Below are positions 38,033 to 47,154 of a DNA stretch of 64,000 nucleotides, piece by piece (within the stretch, counting starts at the first letter, position 1; each line of letters starts with the position of its first letter). The stretch is from Streptomyces sp. CCM_MD2014 (GTDB taxonomy: Bacteria; Actinomycetota; Actinomycetes; Streptomycetales; Streptomycetaceae). The stretch lies in the NCBI RefSeq assembly GCF_000772045.1, contig NZ_CP009754.1, positions 3,410,001-3,474,000 of the forward strand, written 5' to 3'. A program made the translations under genes and the position numbers. The notes beneath the pieces are model-generated. The model saw only the letters and a program-made list of their open reading frames with translations, made no database searches and was not told where the DNA came from.

Positions 38033-38617
38033 CTAGCTGACCGTGAAGTGCAGGGTGTCCTTGAGGAACGGGATCTCCAGCACCGGCTTCGGCTGGGCCA
38101 TCAGCGCCAGCAGGACGATGGAGAGGCCGAGGACGCCGTAGGTCGTGATGTCCGTGAAGCGGGAGCGCACGGCGAGCATGCCGACGTCGGGCACCACCCA
38201 GCGCAGCGCGGCGCCCGCCAGCAGCGCGGCGCCGATGAGCAGCGTGCCCCAGCGGAAGACGTCCAGCGCGGTCAGCAGCAGGCCGATTCCGACCAGCAGC
38301 ACCACCGCGAGCACCGGCCACTGCCGGGCGGGCGCCGGGGCGTCGCGGGCCGCGGCCCGGCCGCCGCCCTCGGGGCGCGCGGTGTCACGCGTGAAGAGCG
38401 GGAAGCGGCGCGTGACCCGCCGCGGCCGCCCTTCGGCGTCGGGCGCGCTGACGGGATCGCGGACGGTGAGGCCGTCCTCGCGCGTGGCACCCGAGGTGGC
38501 TCCCGCGCCCCCGGCGTCGTCCGAGTCGGCCGAGGTCCGCTCGGGCCCCGCTTCCTCCGGCGCCGGGGTCCCCGTGCCGCCCTGCCGTTCGGGGGAGTTG
38601 ATGTCCTCAGCCGGCAC
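38033..38617 (-). CDS. DUF3017 membrane protein
   Basis: The 194-aa protein has a long polar, acidic N-terminal half (about residues 1-95) and three hydrophobic segments in the second half ([41 protein letters not shown], and [16 protein letters not shown]) ending in [17 protein letters not shown]. The arrangement and its position right after folD fit DUF3017, which accompanies folD in Streptomyces. It overlaps the folD stop by 11 nt, so translation is coupled. Function unknown. The hairpin at 37974-38011 ends the unit. Confidence 0.8.
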   Translation of the reverse strand: MPAEDINSPERQGGTGTPAPEEAGPERTSADSDDAGGAGATSGATREDGLTVRDPVSAPDAEGRPRRVTRRFPLFTRDTARPEGGGRAAARDAPAPARQWPVLAVVLLVGIGLLLTALDVFRWGTLLIGAALLAGAALRWVVPDVGMLAVRSRFTDITTYGVLGLSIVLLALMAQPKPVLEIPFLKDTLHFTVS

Positions 38618-39461
38618 TGCGCTCCGCCGCCTCCACCACGTTGACGAGCAGCTGTGCCCGCGTCATGGGGCCGACGCCGCCGGGGTTCGGGGAGATCCAG
38701 GCCGCCACCTCGGCCACGCCCGGGTGGACGTCGCCCATGATCTTGCCCTCGGCGTTGCGGGAGACGCCGACGTCGAGGACCGCCGCGCCGGGCTTGACGT
38801 CCTCGGGCCGGACCAGGTGCGGGGAGCCGGCCGCGGCGATGACGATGTCCGCGCGCTTGAGGTGGGCGGCCAGGTCCCGGGTGCCGGTGTGGCACTGGGT
38901 CACCGTGGCGTTCTCGCTGCGCCGGGTGAGCAACAGCGGCATCGGGCGGCCGATGGTGACGCCGCGGCCGACGACCACGACCTCGGCGCCCTTGATCTCG
39001 ACGCCGAAGCGGCGCAGGAGGGTGAGGATGCCGTTGGGGGTGCAGGGCAGCGGCGCCGGCTCGTTCAGGACGAGGCGGCCCAGGTTCATCGGGTGCAGGC
39101 CGTCCGCGTCCTTGTCCGGGTCCATCAGTTCGAGGATGCGGTTCTCGTCGATGCCCCGGGGCAGCGGCAGCTGGACGATGTAGCCGGTGCAGGCCGGGTC
39201 CTCGTTCAGCTCGCGGACGACCGCCTCGATCTCCTCCTGCGTCGCCGTGGCCGGCAGTTCGCGCTGGATGGAGGCGATGCCGACCTGGGCGCAGTCGCGG
39301 TGCTTGCCGGCGACGTACTTCTGGCTGCCCGGGTCTTCGCCGACCAGGACGGTGCCGAGACCGGGTGTGACACCCCTCTCCTTCAGCGCCGCCACGCGGG
39401 CGGTCAGTTCGGACTTGATCGCGGCTGCGGTGGCCTTGCCATCGAGAATCTGGGCGGTCAT
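38607..39461 (-). CDS. folD: Bifunctional methylene-THF dehydrogenase / methenyl-THF cyclohydrolase
   Basis: FolD (284 aa, family length) oxidises 5,10-methylene-THF and hydrolyses methenyl-THF to give 10-formyl-THF for purine synthesis. Seen are [12 protein letters not shown] with the catalytic Lys, [28 protein letters not shown] and [17 protein letters not shown] of the NADP site, then [15 protein letters not shown] near the end. The ATG at 39461 sits 9 nt after GGAGG; the ATG 9 nt earlier abuts it and is less likely. No ZTP riboswitch was found in its leader. Confidence 0.96.
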   Translation of the reverse strand: MTAQILDGKATAAAIKSELTARVAALKERGVTPGLGTVLVGEDPGSQKYVAGKHRDCAQVGIASIQRELPATATQEEIEAVVRELNEDPACTGYIVQLPLPRGIDENRILELMDPDKDADGLHPMNLGRLVLNEPAPLPCTPNGILTLLRRFGVEIKGAEVVVVGRGVTIGRPMPLLLTRRSENATVTQCHTGTRDLAAHLKRADIVIAAAGSPHLVRPEDVKPGAAVLDVGVSRNAEGKIMGDVHPGVAEVAAWISPNPGGVGPMTRAQLLVNVVEAAERSAG

Positions 39462-39755
39462 ACCCCCCATCCTCCCGGATGACCGGCCCCGGGTTCCAAT
39501 CAGGTCGGCATGCGGGCACCGCGCGGGGACCTTCGGGACACCACGGGACACGTCCCGCCCTGTCCGCTCATGATCGACGTTGTTGCACTTGCACAACGCC
39601 TTGCGAACGGGCTGGACAAGTAAGAGTTCGGTCAAGAACGATTGGGCAGCACAGTGCCGCGGGGCCGTACCGGGGGGACGAACCGCTTCGAAGCATCTCC
39701 TCCGAGCCAGCCGCGCGTCGTCCCCGCACTTGACAGCGACGGAGGAAGACCCGCC
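39462..39755. promoter_or_regulatory. Divergent promoter region between folD and the DUF4190-like gene
   Basis: This 294-bp gap contains a TTGTTGCACTTGCACAA segment (about 39581-39597) with repeated TTGCAC and partly symmetric ends, in a stretch less GC-rich than its surroundings. It could be a regulator site or part of a promoter. No further assignment is possible from sequence alone. Confidence 0.3.
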
Positions 39756-40304
39756 ATGAGTTTCGGCGATCCGAACAACCCCTACGGCCCGCCGCAGGGC
39801 GGCCAGCAGCCGAACTACGGCTACCCGCAGCAGCAGGGCCAGCCCGGCTACGGCTACCCGCAGGCCCCGCCGGTGCAGCAGCCGTACGGTGCCGCTCCCA
39901 CGACCATGCCCGGTACGGTCAACACCGCGCGAGTGCTGCTCTGGATCATGGTGGGCTTCCAGGTCATCGGCACGGCGCTGTTCGGCATCTCGGCGGCGGC
40001 CGTCGACCAGGCCAAGGACGACGCCGCCTTCGAGGAGTTGGCCGATTACCCGACGGGTGTCCTGTGGGGCTTCATGGTCCTGGCGCTGATATGGGGCGTC
40101 TGGGCGGCGTTCCTGGCCGCCAAGTTCAACTCGGGCGGCAACGGCCTGCGCGTGACCGCCCTGGTCTTCGGCATCCTCACCGCGATCCTCGCCCTGTACC
40201 CGTTCACCATCGCGGGCATCGTCCACCTCGTGTTCGGCATCCTGATCGCCGTGTTCGTGGGCAACGCGAAGGGCGCTGCCTGGTTCAAGCGCCCCCGTTA
40301 CTGA
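39756..40304 (+). CDS. Membrane protein with Gln/Pro/Tyr-rich N-terminus (DUF4190-like)
   Basis: The 182-aa protein starts at an ATG behind GGAGGAAGACCCGCC. Its first 45 residues are a Pro/Gln/Gly/Tyr repeat-like tail ([15 protein letters not shown]), followed by four hydrophobic segments: [55 protein letters not shown], and [15 protein letters not shown]. This layout is common in actinobacterial envelope proteins of unknown function. It is separate from the FHA/kinase pair by 125 bp. Confidence 0.75.
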   Translation: MSFGDPNNPYGPPQGGQQPNYGYPQQQGQPGYGYPQAPPVQQPYGAAPTTMPGTVNTARVLLWIMVGFQVIGTALFGISAAAVDQAKDDAAFEELADYPTGVLWGFMVLALIWGVWAAFLAAKFNSGGNGLRVTALVFGILTAILALYPFTIAGIVHLVFGILIAVFVGNAKGAAWFKRPRY

Positions 40305-40429
40305 CCGGCGCGGAGCGCTTTCGCGCCAATCACCACGCAGGGCCGTGTCTCACCCGTACGAGGGGGGCACGGCCCTGGTGCGTCGCCCTAGTCTGGCCTG
40401 GGTAGCCGTCAGGCACGGGGAGACGCACC

Positions 40430-41176
40430 TTGTACAGCATCATCGTGGTACCTCCGCCGACCACGGAGGACGACAACACCAGCACCCAGTACCGGCTCGC
40501 GCCCGGCGAACGGCTCGCCTTCGGGCGGTCCGTGCCCGAGGGCGGGCTCCTGATCGGGCACGACGGGGTCTCCCGCAGAGCCGGTGAGATCACGGCGCAC
40601 GGCACCTTCTGGACCGTGAGCAACCTCTCCGCCCACCAGACCTACGTGGTGGAGAACCCGGAGGGCGCCGGCGAGCACATCAAGGTGGCGCCGGGACGCC
40701 TCGACGCCCCGGTGCCGTTCGAGTTCTCGCGGATCGTGCTGCCCGCCGCCGGCGACCTGCTGCCTCTCGAGGTGTGGGCGCCGCGCCACGACTATCTGCG
40801 CGGCGAGGACGGCACCGACGGCGAGCCGACCGCCCCGGCGTTCTCCGTCGACCGCACCAAGCGGTACTTCGCGGTGCTGGCCGCGCTGTGCGAGCCGAGG
40901 CTGCGCGGGGCGCCGCACGCGCCGCTGCCGACCGTGGACCAGGTCGTCGAGCGGCTCCGCCCGGCCTGGCCGGCCGCCTCGCGTACGTCGGTGCAGTGGA
41001 ACATCGACTACCTCGCCGTGAAGTTACGGCTGAAGCCGGGCCCGGAGACCGCCGAGCCCGGTCCCCGGCTGAACGGCAAGAAGGAGTCACTGGTCTCCCT
41101 GGCGCTCCGCTTCGACCTGGTCCGCGAGGACGACCTGGTGGTCCTCGCGGCGCCGTCCGGACAGGCGCTGCGATGA
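40430..41176 (+). CDS. FHA-like domain protein coupled to the kinase gene
   Basis: The 248-aa protein starts at a TTG behind GGGGAGACGCACC. Residues about 20-90 look like a divergent forkhead-associated domain: RLAPGERLAFGRS, LLIGHDGVSRRAGEIT (SRRH-like) and FWTVSNLSAHQTYVVE (usual WxxxDxxSxNGTxV). FHA domains bind phosphothreonine. The C-terminal part (about 140-245) has a helical region, including VDQVVERLRPAWPAASRTSVQWNIDYLAVKLRL, resembling a winged-helix-like module. Its stop overlaps the kinase start (ATGA), so it is probably a substrate or partner of that kinase. Confidence 0.7.
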   Translation: MYSIIVVPPPTTEDDNTSTQYRLAPGERLAFGRSVPEGGLLIGHDGVSRRAGEITAHGTFWTVSNLSAHQTYVVENPEGAGEHIKVAPGRLDAPVPFEFSRIVLPAAGDLLPLEVWAPRHDYLRGEDGTDGEPTAPAFSVDRTKRYFAVLAALCEPRLRGAPHAPLPTVDQVVERLRPAWPAASRTSVQWNIDYLAVKLRLKPGPETAEPGPRLNGKKESLVSLALRFDLVREDDLVVLAAPSGQALR

Positions 41177-42738
41177 CCGAGCCGTACGCCGTCCCGGTGC
41201 CCCGGGGGTACCGGGTGGGCGGCTGGGAGGTGCGCGAGCCGATCGCGACCGGCGCCTTCGCCAGCGTGTACGCGGCGCGCCGGGTGGACGCCGGGCCGGG
41301 CCCGCCGGAGACGGCCGCCCTGAAGTTCCTGCCCACGGGTACCGGCACCCCGCGGCAGCTGTCGCACCTGCGGGACCTGGTCGAGCGCGAGGTCGGGCTG
41401 CTCCGCCGGCTGCGGCGGCCCCGGCTGATCCGGATGTACGAGACCCTCACCGTCAACGCCCCCGGCCGCCCCCGGCTCGACGGCGCCACCGTGCTCGTCC
41501 TGGAGCGGGCCGAGGGTTCGCTGTCCGCGCTGCTCGCCGCCACACCCCGCCCGCCGGCCGGGCCCGCCCTGCTCTCGCAGGTCTGCGAGGGCCTGGACCA
41601 GCTGCACCGGGCGGGCTGGGTGCACGGCGACCTGAAACCGGCCAACGTCCTGCTGATGAAGGACGGTTCGGTACGGCTCGCCGACTTCAACATGGCCGCC
41701 GAACTGGAGGGCACCCACGCCTACACGCCCGCCTTCTCCACCCCGGACTACACCCCGCCCGAGCTCCTGTGGTCCGAGATCGGTGAACGGGGCCGCCGGA
41801 TCCGTCCCTCGGCCGACGTGTGGGCCTTCGGCGTCCTGGCCCACCTGGTGCTCACCGGGTCCTTCCCGCTGCCCGGCGGCACCCCGACGGCCCGCCGCGA
41901 CGCCGCCGTCGCGTACTCCCGCGGCGCCCACGAGCTGCGCCTGTCCCCCGAACTGCCGTCGCCGTGGCGGGAGACCGTACGGGCGTGCCTGACCCGTACG
42001 CACGCCGACCGGATCGGCACCGACGACCTGCTGCGCCGGGTGACGGACGCGACGGGGGACGCGGGCGGCCCGGCCGGGTGGCCGCTGCGGGCCCGGGCCC
42101 GCCCCCGGCGCCGGGTCCTGGCCGGCGCGGCGGCGGGACTGCTCGCCGTCGCCGCGCTCGGGTACGGCCTCTCCCGCTGGGCCGGCGACGGCCGGGAGCC
42201 CGGCGCGGGCGCGCGTCCCGGCGGCACCGCGAGCGCCGTGGCCGCCGCCTCCTACGGGGCGGCCGAGCTGCGCACCGACCGGGACGTGCCGCCCGCCTAC
42301 CGGCTGCTGATCGTGGAGACGGCGCACGACTGCGGACACGAGGAGGTCAGCGCGGCCCTGATCGCGGCCATGCTGAAGGTCGAGAGCGGCTTCGACCCGG
42401 ACCTCGCCGACCCGGCCAAGGACGAGTACGGCATCGCCCGCTGGACCCCGAGCGTGCTGCGCTGGTGGATGAACGAGGACGGCACCCCGGGCGAGACCGT
42501 GCCCGAGCCGCCGTTCCCGCCCGCCGAGTCCATCCCGGCGATGGGCCGCTACCTGTGCTGGATCACGCCCCGCCTCGACGCCGGCCTGCCGGGCGACCGC
42601 CGGGTGCTGGTCGCCGTCGCGTACCGGACGTCGTACCGGAAGGTGAACGACGCGGGCGGGGTTCCCCCGAAGTACCGCGACTACGCCGACCGCGTCGCTC
42701 ACCACCTCAAGGAGTACACGCCCCGGGGCGGGAAGTGA
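41173..42738 (+). CDS. Receptor-like Ser/Thr protein kinase with lytic-transglycosylase-like ectodomain
   Basis: The 521-aa protein has an N-terminal kinase domain (about residues 15-295): Gly-loop ATGAFASVY, ATP Lys51 (AALKFL), HGDLKPANVLL at 151-161 with catalytic Asp153 (HGD instead of HRD), DFN at 171-173 with the metal Asp171 kept, and PPEL near 196. One membrane helix follows (about 314-335), then an extracellular domain (about 362-521) that resembles an SLT/lysozyme-like fold, with ALIAAMLKVESGFDPDLADP and YGIARWTPSVLRWW; Glu404 is in the place of the catalytic acid. This suggests sensing of, or action on, peptidoglycan. Translationally coupled to the FHA-like gene. Confidence 0.85.
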   Translation: MTEPYAVPVPRGYRVGGWEVREPIATGAFASVYAARRVDAGPGPPETAALKFLPTGTGTPRQLSHLRDLVEREVGLLRRLRRPRLIRMYETLTVNAPGRPRLDGATVLVLERAEGSLSALLAATPRPPAGPALLSQVCEGLDQLHRAGWVHGDLKPANVLLMKDGSVRLADFNMAAELEGTHAYTPAFSTPDYTPPELLWSEIGERGRRIRPSADVWAFGVLAHLVLTGSFPLPGGTPTARRDAAVAYSRGAHELRLSPELPSPWRETVRACLTRTHADRIGTDDLLRRVTDATGDAGGPAGWPLRARARPRRRVLAGAAAGLLAVAALGYGLSRWAGDGREPGAGARPGGTASAVAAASYGAAELRTDRDVPPAYRLLIVETAHDCGHEEVSAALIAAMLKVESGFDPDLADPAKDEYGIARWTPSVLRWWMNEDGTPGETVPEPPFPPAESIPAMGRYLCWITPRLDAGLPGDRRVLVAVAYRTSYRKVNDAGGVPPKYRDYADRVAHHLKEYTPRGGK

Positions 42739-42844
42739 CCCTGAGAATTCCGAGGTACCGCGCGGCGGGCGTCCGGGGGACGGTGTGAGCACACCGCTTC
42801 GGCGGTGCGACCGGTACGACTCCGACGTTCACGGGGGAACAACC

Positions 42845-43315
42845 ATGAACATCGTCAAGCCCGCAGCTCTCCTCTTCGCGGCCACGGCCCTGGCCGCGAG
42901 CTCCACGGTGGCGGCCACGGCCGCCGACAGCCCGGACGGCACCCGCGTGACCGGCCTCCAGCAGAAGGCCGGCCAGGTGCTGGCCGACAGCCCGAAGCCC
43001 CTGCGCGTGACCGCCGACGCGGTCGAGTACGAGGGCCTGACCGTGACGGACGCGCCCAAGACCCTGGGCGCCCGCGACCTGGCCTGCGGCTACGGCCACC
43101 TCTGCATGATCGTGAACGGCACGAAGTTCGACTTCTACAAGTGCCAGACGTGGAACCTGACCAACTGGACCGGCGACGGCCCGTTCACCAACAACCAGAC
43201 GCCGGGCACGGTCGCCAAGTTCTTCAACCGGGACGGCAGCGTCCGCTGGACGTCGACGGCCTACGAGGCGGGCCGGGCGACCTGGGACCCGATCTGGTCG
43301 CTGCGCCCCTGCTGA
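42845..43315 (+). CDS. Small secreted protein, peptidase-inhibitor (I36)-like
   Basis: The 156-aa protein has a signal peptide (KPAALLFAATALAASSTVAATAA) and a mature domain with four Cys: LACGYGHLCMIVNGTKFDFYKC and a final SLRPC. The C-terminal 75 residues, rich in Asn, Trp and Tyr (TWNLTNWTGDGPFTNNQTPGTVAKFFNRDG), look like the I36/beta-gamma-crystallin-like secreted proteins of streptomycetes. Function is not established. The ATG at 42845 was chosen over the one at 42785 because of the signal peptide and the GGGGGAAC ribosome site. It lies 106 bp after the kinase gene. Confidence 0.75.
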   Translation: MNIVKPAALLFAATALAASSTVAATAADSPDGTRVTGLQQKAGQVLADSPKPLRVTADAVEYEGLTVTDAPKTLGARDLACGYGHLCMIVNGTKFDFYKCQTWNLTNWTGDGPFTNNQTPGTVAKFFNRDGSVRWTSTAYEAGRATWDPIWSLRPC

Positions 43316-43370
43316 CCCGCTCACCCGGGCCCGCTCGTCCGGCGTGACCCGCTCACCGGGTCCGCTCCCC

Positions 43371-43411
43371 GGCGGCCTCCGGTTCCCTCCTCGGAGGGGC
43401 CGGAGGCCGCC
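43371..43411 (+). terminator. Long hairpin terminator after the secreted protein gene
   Basis: GGCGGCCTCCGG (43371-43382) pairs with CCGGAGGCCGCC (43400-43411), with an inner CCCTCC/GGAGGG stem, followed by GTTT. It lies 55 nt past the stop. Confidence 0.78.
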
Positions 43412-43640
43412 GTTTCGCCGTCCCGCCGGGGTGTCCGAATGCCTGGGCCGCCCTCACCCGCCCCCCGTACGCTGCCCCTTGTTGGACTGGGGAATGGTGG
43501 GCGGTGTCCGGCCCGAGGTGGTCGTCGCCAGAGCCACGGCGGCCCGGGCACTCACCGGGTGCTGGGCCGACGCGAAAGTCGCCATGGCCGTGCCCGCGGC
43601 CGCCGGGGCGCCGGCCGTGCCGAGCCCCCGGACGCACGGC
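43412..43640. other. Intergenic stretch with no supported gene
   Basis: Between the two hairpins no reading frame shows convincing coding bias or a ribosome site. A short GGACTGGGGAATGGTGGG stretch near 43484-43501 stands out as AT-richer. Confidence 0.35.
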
Positions 43641-43681
43641 GCGGCCCGCCGGTGTACGGGGGTGTACCGCCGGCGGGCCGC
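43641..43681 (-). terminator. Hairpin after purH
   Basis: GCGGCCCGCCG (43641-43651) pairs with CGGCGGGCCGC (43671-43681), with further partial pairing of GTGTAC segments in the loop. It lies 15 nt past the purH stop on the minus strand. Confidence 0.7.
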
Positions 43682-43695
43682 CCTGTGCGTGCCGC

Positions 43696-45273
43696 TCAGT
43701 GGAAGAAGTGCCGCGTGCCCGTGAAGTACATCGTCACGCCGGCCTTCTTCGCCGCCTCGACGACCAGCTCGTCGCGGACCGAACCGCCGGGCTGGACCAC
43801 GGCCTTCACGCCGGCCGCGGTGAGGATCTCCAGGCCGTCCGGGAAGGGGAAGAACGCGTCGGAGGCGGCGTAGGCGCCCTGCGCGCGCTCGGCGCCCGCC
43901 CGCTCCACCGCGAGCTTCGCGGAGTCGACACGGTTGACCTGGCCCATGCCGACGCCCACGGAGGCGCCGTCCTTGGCGAGGAGGATCGCGTTGGACTTGA
44001 CGGCCCGGCACGCCTTCCAGGCGAAGGCCAGCTCGGCCAGCTCCGCCTCGGACAGGGCCTCGCCGGTCGCGAGGGTCCAGGTGGCCGGGTCGTCGCCCTC
44101 GGCCTGGAGGCGGTCGGTGACCTGGAGGAGGGCGCCGCCGTCGACGGGCTTGACCTCGACCGGGGCGGCGGGGGCCTCGGGGGCACGGAGCACGCGGATG
44201 TTCTTCTTCTTGGTGAGGGCTTCGAGGGCACCGTCCTCGTAGTCCGGCGCAACGATGACCTCGGTGAAGATCTCGGCGACCTGCTCGGCCATCTCCTTGG
44301 AGACCGGGCGGTTGACCGCGATCACGCCGCCGAACGCGGACAGCGGGTCGCAGGCGTGCGCCTTGCGGTGCGCCTCGGCGACGTCCGCGCCGACCGCGAT
44401 GCCGCACGGGTTGGCGTGCTTGATGATCGCGACGCAGGGCTCGGCGTGGTCGTACGCGGCACGGCGGGCGGCGTCCGTGTCCGTGTAGTTGTTGTACGAC
44501 ATCTCCTTGCCGTGCAACTGCTCGGCCTGCGCGAGGCCGCCGCCCTGGGGGGAGGTGTAGAGCGCGGCGGGCTGGTGCGGGTTCTCGCCGTAGCGCAGGG
44601 TGTGGGCGCGCTCGTAGGTGGCGCCGAGGAAGTCGGGGAACGAGGAGTCGTCCACGGGGGCGTACTCGCTCGCGAACCAGGAGGCGACGGCCACGTCGTA
44701 CGCGGCGGTGTGCTGGAAGGCCTCGGCGGCCAGCCGCTTGCGGGCGGCCAGGTCGAAGCCGCCGTCCTTGACCGCGGAGAGCACGTCGGCGTACCGGGCG
44801 GGGCTGGTGACGACGGCGACCGAGGGGTGGTTCTTGGCGGCGGCGCGCACCATCGAGGGGCCGCCGATGTCGATCTGCTCGACGCACTCGTCGGCGGTGG
44901 CGCCCGAGGCGACGGTCTCGCGGAACGGGTAGAGGTTGACCACGACCAGGTCGAAGGGCGCCACGCCCAGCTCGTCGAGCTGCTGCCGGTGACTCTCCAG
45001 GCGGAGGTCGGCGAGGATGCCGGCGTGCACCTTGGGGTGCAGGGTCTTGACCCGGCCGTCCAGGCACTCGGGGAAGCCGGTCAGCTCCTCGACCTTGGTG
45101 ACGGGGACGCCGGCGGCGGCGATCCGCCCGGCGGTCGACCCGGTGGAGACCAGCTCGACGCCGGCCTCGTGCAGCCCGCGGGCGAGGTCCTCGAGCCCGG
45201 TCTTGTCGTAGACGCTGACGAGCGCGCGACGGATGGCCCGCTTGTTGCTCCCGGCGGTGGCGGTGGCGGTCAC
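43696..45273 (-). CDS. purH: Bifunctional AICAR transformylase / IMP cyclohydrolase
   Basis: PurH (525 aa) does the last two steps of IMP synthesis. The N-terminal cyclohydrolase part has [29 protein letters not shown] and [15 protein letters not shown]; the transformylase part has [14 protein letters not shown], the [11 protein letters not shown] segment with catalytic Lys-His, and [12 protein letters not shown]. It uses 10-formyl-THF, linking it to folD and glyA here, and its substrate AICAR (ZMP) is the ligand family of the riboswitch before glyA. GTG start overlapping the purN stop (GTGA). Confidence 0.97.
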   Translation of the reverse strand: MTATATAGSNKRAIRRALVSVYDKTGLEDLARGLHEAGVELVSTGSTAGRIAAAGVPVTKVEELTGFPECLDGRVKTLHPKVHAGILADLRLESHRQQLDELGVAPFDLVVVNLYPFRETVASGATADECVEQIDIGGPSMVRAAAKNHPSVAVVTSPARYADVLSAVKDGGFDLAARKRLAAEAFQHTAAYDVAVASWFASEYAPVDDSSFPDFLGATYERAHTLRYGENPHQPAALYTSPQGGGLAQAEQLHGKEMSYNNYTDTDAARRAAYDHAEPCVAIIKHANPCGIAVGADVAEAHRKAHACDPLSAFGGVIAVNRPVSKEMAEQVAEIFTEVIVAPDYEDGALEALTKKKNIRVLRAPEAPAAPVEVKPVDGGALLQVTDRLQAEGDDPATWTLATGEALSEAELAELAFAWKACRAVKSNAILLAKDGASVGVGMGQVNRVDSAKLAVERAGAERAQGAYAASDAFFPFPDGLEILTAAGVKAVVQPGGSVRDELVVEAAKKAGVTMYFTGTRHFFH

Positions 45274-45917
45274 TGGATAACTACCTTTCGTCCCTCAATG
45301 CGATAGCCGTTGCGGGCGAGCCGCCCCACGACATCGACGAGCAGCCTTCGCTCGACTTCCTTGATGCGCTCGTGCAGAGCGACACCTTCGTCTTCGTAGT
45401 CCTCGTCCCGGACCTCCACCACGCCCTGCGCGATGATCGGCCCGGTGTCGACGCCGTCGTCGACGAAGTGGACGGTGCAGCCGGTGACCCTGGCGCCGTA
45501 CGCGAGCGCGTCGCGCACACCGTGGGCTCCCGGGAAACTGGGGAGGAGTGCTGGGTGGGTGTTGACGAACCGCCCGCCGAACCGCGCGAGGAACTCCTTC
45601 CCCACGATCTTCATGAACCCGGCCGAGACGACGAGGTCCGGTTCGTGGGCGGCGACGGCCTCGGCGAGCGCCGCGTCCCACTCCTCGCGGGTCCCGTAGT
45701 CCCTGACCTTGCGGACGAAGGTCGGCACCCCGGCACGCTCGGCGCGGACGAGTCCCTCGATGCCGTCGCGGTCGGCGCCGACGGCCACGATCTCGGCCCC
45801 GTAGGTCTCGGCGCCGGTGGCGGCGATCTCGTCGAGGAGCGCCTGGAGGTTGGTGCCGGATCCGGAGACCAGCACGACGAGGCGCCTGGCTCGCCGGTCC
45901 ACTGGCTTGGCGGCCAC
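45270..45917 (-). CDS. purN: Phosphoribosylglycinamide formyltransferase
   Basis: PurN (215 aa) transfers formyl from 10-formyl-THF to GAR, the third step of purine synthesis. Typical segments are [18 protein letters not shown], the [14 protein letters not shown] loop, [20 protein letters not shown] with the catalytic Asn-His, and [15 protein letters not shown] with the conserved Asp. GTG start. It is translationally coupled to purH downstream. The order perM-purN-purH also occurs in mycobacteria (Rv0955-0957, from memory). Confidence 0.96.
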   Translation of the reverse strand: MAAKPVDRRARRLVVLVSGSGTNLQALLDEIAATGAETYGAEIVAVGADRDGIEGLVRAERAGVPTFVRKVRDYGTREEWDAALAEAVAAHEPDLVVSAGFMKIVGKEFLARFGGRFVNTHPALLPSFPGAHGVRDALAYGARVTGCTVHFVDDGVDTGPIIAQGVVEVRDEDYEDEGVALHERIKEVERRLLVDVVGRLARNGYRIEGRKVVIQ

Positions 45918-46232
45918 GGTGGGGGCCTTTCTCGGGAAAGCGATCTCTTTGTACGGTCGTACGAATGCTTCGCGTCCCGGGATACGGGGAAGTCTACGAA
46001 GCGGCCGACCGTCAGCAACGATACCGGCACACCGGACGGCCCCCTCGGGACGGGGGCGTGACCGGAAGGTAGCGTCTGCGTGGAGCGGGGGCGGGAACGC
46101 CGCCCGTGGGTCACGCGTTCACCGGGTGTACCGACCGGTTCGCGCGCTCCACAGCACGTCCGTTCCGCCCGCCCGCCCGCCAGTCCACCCGTTCCAGCCG
46201 CCCACCGTCGCCAAGGGGAAGACGCTCAGTTG
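45918..46232. promoter_or_regulatory. Divergent upstream region of purN and the plus-strand membrane protein gene
   Basis: This 315-bp gap holds inverted repeats CGAA-TGC-TTCG (45962-45972) and GCTTCG/CGAAGC (45967-45972 and 45997-46002) about 50-85 bp above purN, plus GTACGGTCGTAC at 45951-45962. They may be operator elements for purine control, but no known PurR box was matched. No ZTP riboswitch blocks were found. Confidence 0.35.
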
Positions 46233-47012
46233 ATGCCGGACCGCAGCCTGCGACTGCTCACCCTCCCCCAGCAGTCGGCGCAGCCAGGGGAGCGCAGCAC
46301 CGTGTTGCTGCGGGAGCGCCCCTCGTCACCGCCCGACTCGTCCTCGGACCGGCAGAACGGCGGCGGGCAGGACGGCGCCCCCGACCAGGACAACCCGTTC
46401 GCACCGCCCCCGGAGGGCACGCCGGACCGCCCCTGGCAGCCGCGGCACCCCTCGGGTGACGGCGGCTCCGAGGGCGACGGCGAGCGGTCTCCCTGGGGCG
46501 GCCGGTGGAGCGACCGGCAGCCCGGCCGGTCCTCCGGCGGCTTCGGCGAGCGGCCCGGCGGATCGGGCGGCCCCGAGGCTCCGGGCGGCGGCCAGGGCCC
46601 GCGCTGGGACCCGACGGACCCCGCCCAGCGGCGTGCCCGCTACGCCCTGCTGAGCGGCATGTGGGCCCTCTTCTTCGCCCTCTTCACCTGGCCGTACGTC
46701 GCCCTGCTGCTCGGCGCCCTGGCCCTGTACTGGGGCATCAGCGCCCTGCGCACCAAGCCCCGCGCCGCCTCCGACCCGAACACCCCGGCCCCGCCCGCCG
46801 AGCAGACCGGCCGTCCGCAGCGCACCGCAGCGATCAGCGGCCTGGTCACGTCGTCCCTGGCCATCGTCCTGGTCGCCGCGTCCTTCGGTGCCCAGTTGGT
46901 CTACAGCGACTACTACACCTGCCGCGAGGACGCCCTGACCCACGCGGCGGAACAGTCCTGCGAACGCCACCTGCCGGAACAGCTGCGGGACCTGCTGGGC
47001 TCGGGCGACTGA
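46233..47012 (+). CDS. Membrane protein with disordered N-terminal half
   Basis: The 259-aa protein has a long Pro/Gly/Ser/Asp-rich disordered N-terminus (about residues 1-130), then three hydrophobic segments ([33 protein letters not shown] and, after a polar loop, [25 protein letters not shown]) and a short extracellular tail with two Cys ([21 protein letters not shown]). This is the common actinobacterial DUF4190-type membrane layout. ATG at 46233; a TTG directly before it is also possible. Function unknown. Confidence 0.75.
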   Translation: MPDRSLRLLTLPQQSAQPGERSTVLLRERPSSPPDSSSDRQNGGGQDGAPDQDNPFAPPPEGTPDRPWQPRHPSGDGGSEGDGERSPWGGRWSDRQPGRSSGGFGERPGGSGGPEAPGGGQGPRWDPTDPAQRRARYALLSGMWALFFALFTWPYVALLLGALALYWGISALRTKPRAASDPNTPAPPAEQTGRPQRTAAISGLVTSSLAIVLVAASFGAQLVYSDYYTCREDALTHAAEQSCERHLPEQLRDLLGSGD

Positions 47013-47125
47013 GATCTCTCAGCCCGTCCGGCGTTCGAGGACGAGGCACGTCCAGGACCGAAAGCGGGGGTCTGGGGGGCGGCAGCCCTCAGGGACGGGA
47101 GAGGGAAGGGGCGGCGGGGGCGAAG
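47013..47125. repeat. Streptomyces interspersed repeat at a gene 3' end
   Basis: The stretch beginning CTCAGCCCGTCCGGCGTTCGAGG (about 47018) and continuing through GGGGGTCTGGGGGGCGGCAGCCC (about 47065-47087) matches an element I recognise as very common just after stop codons in Streptomyces genomes. It can fold and may serve as a transcript end or mRNA stabiliser for the two convergent genes here. Confidence 0.55.
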
Positions 47126-47154
47126 AAAACCCTCCGCACCGCCCTCACCCACCG

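Noticed and set aside
39462..39600. ZTP riboswitch before folD
   Set aside because: None of the conserved pfl blocks is present in the folD leader.
43430..43640. Small genes between the secreted protein gene and purH
   Set aside because: Short frames exist on both strands but lack ribosome sites and overlap hairpin terminators.
45918..46080. ZTP riboswitch before purN/purH
   Set aside because: The CGCCTGGGC and GTGACTGGCG blocks are absent from this leader.
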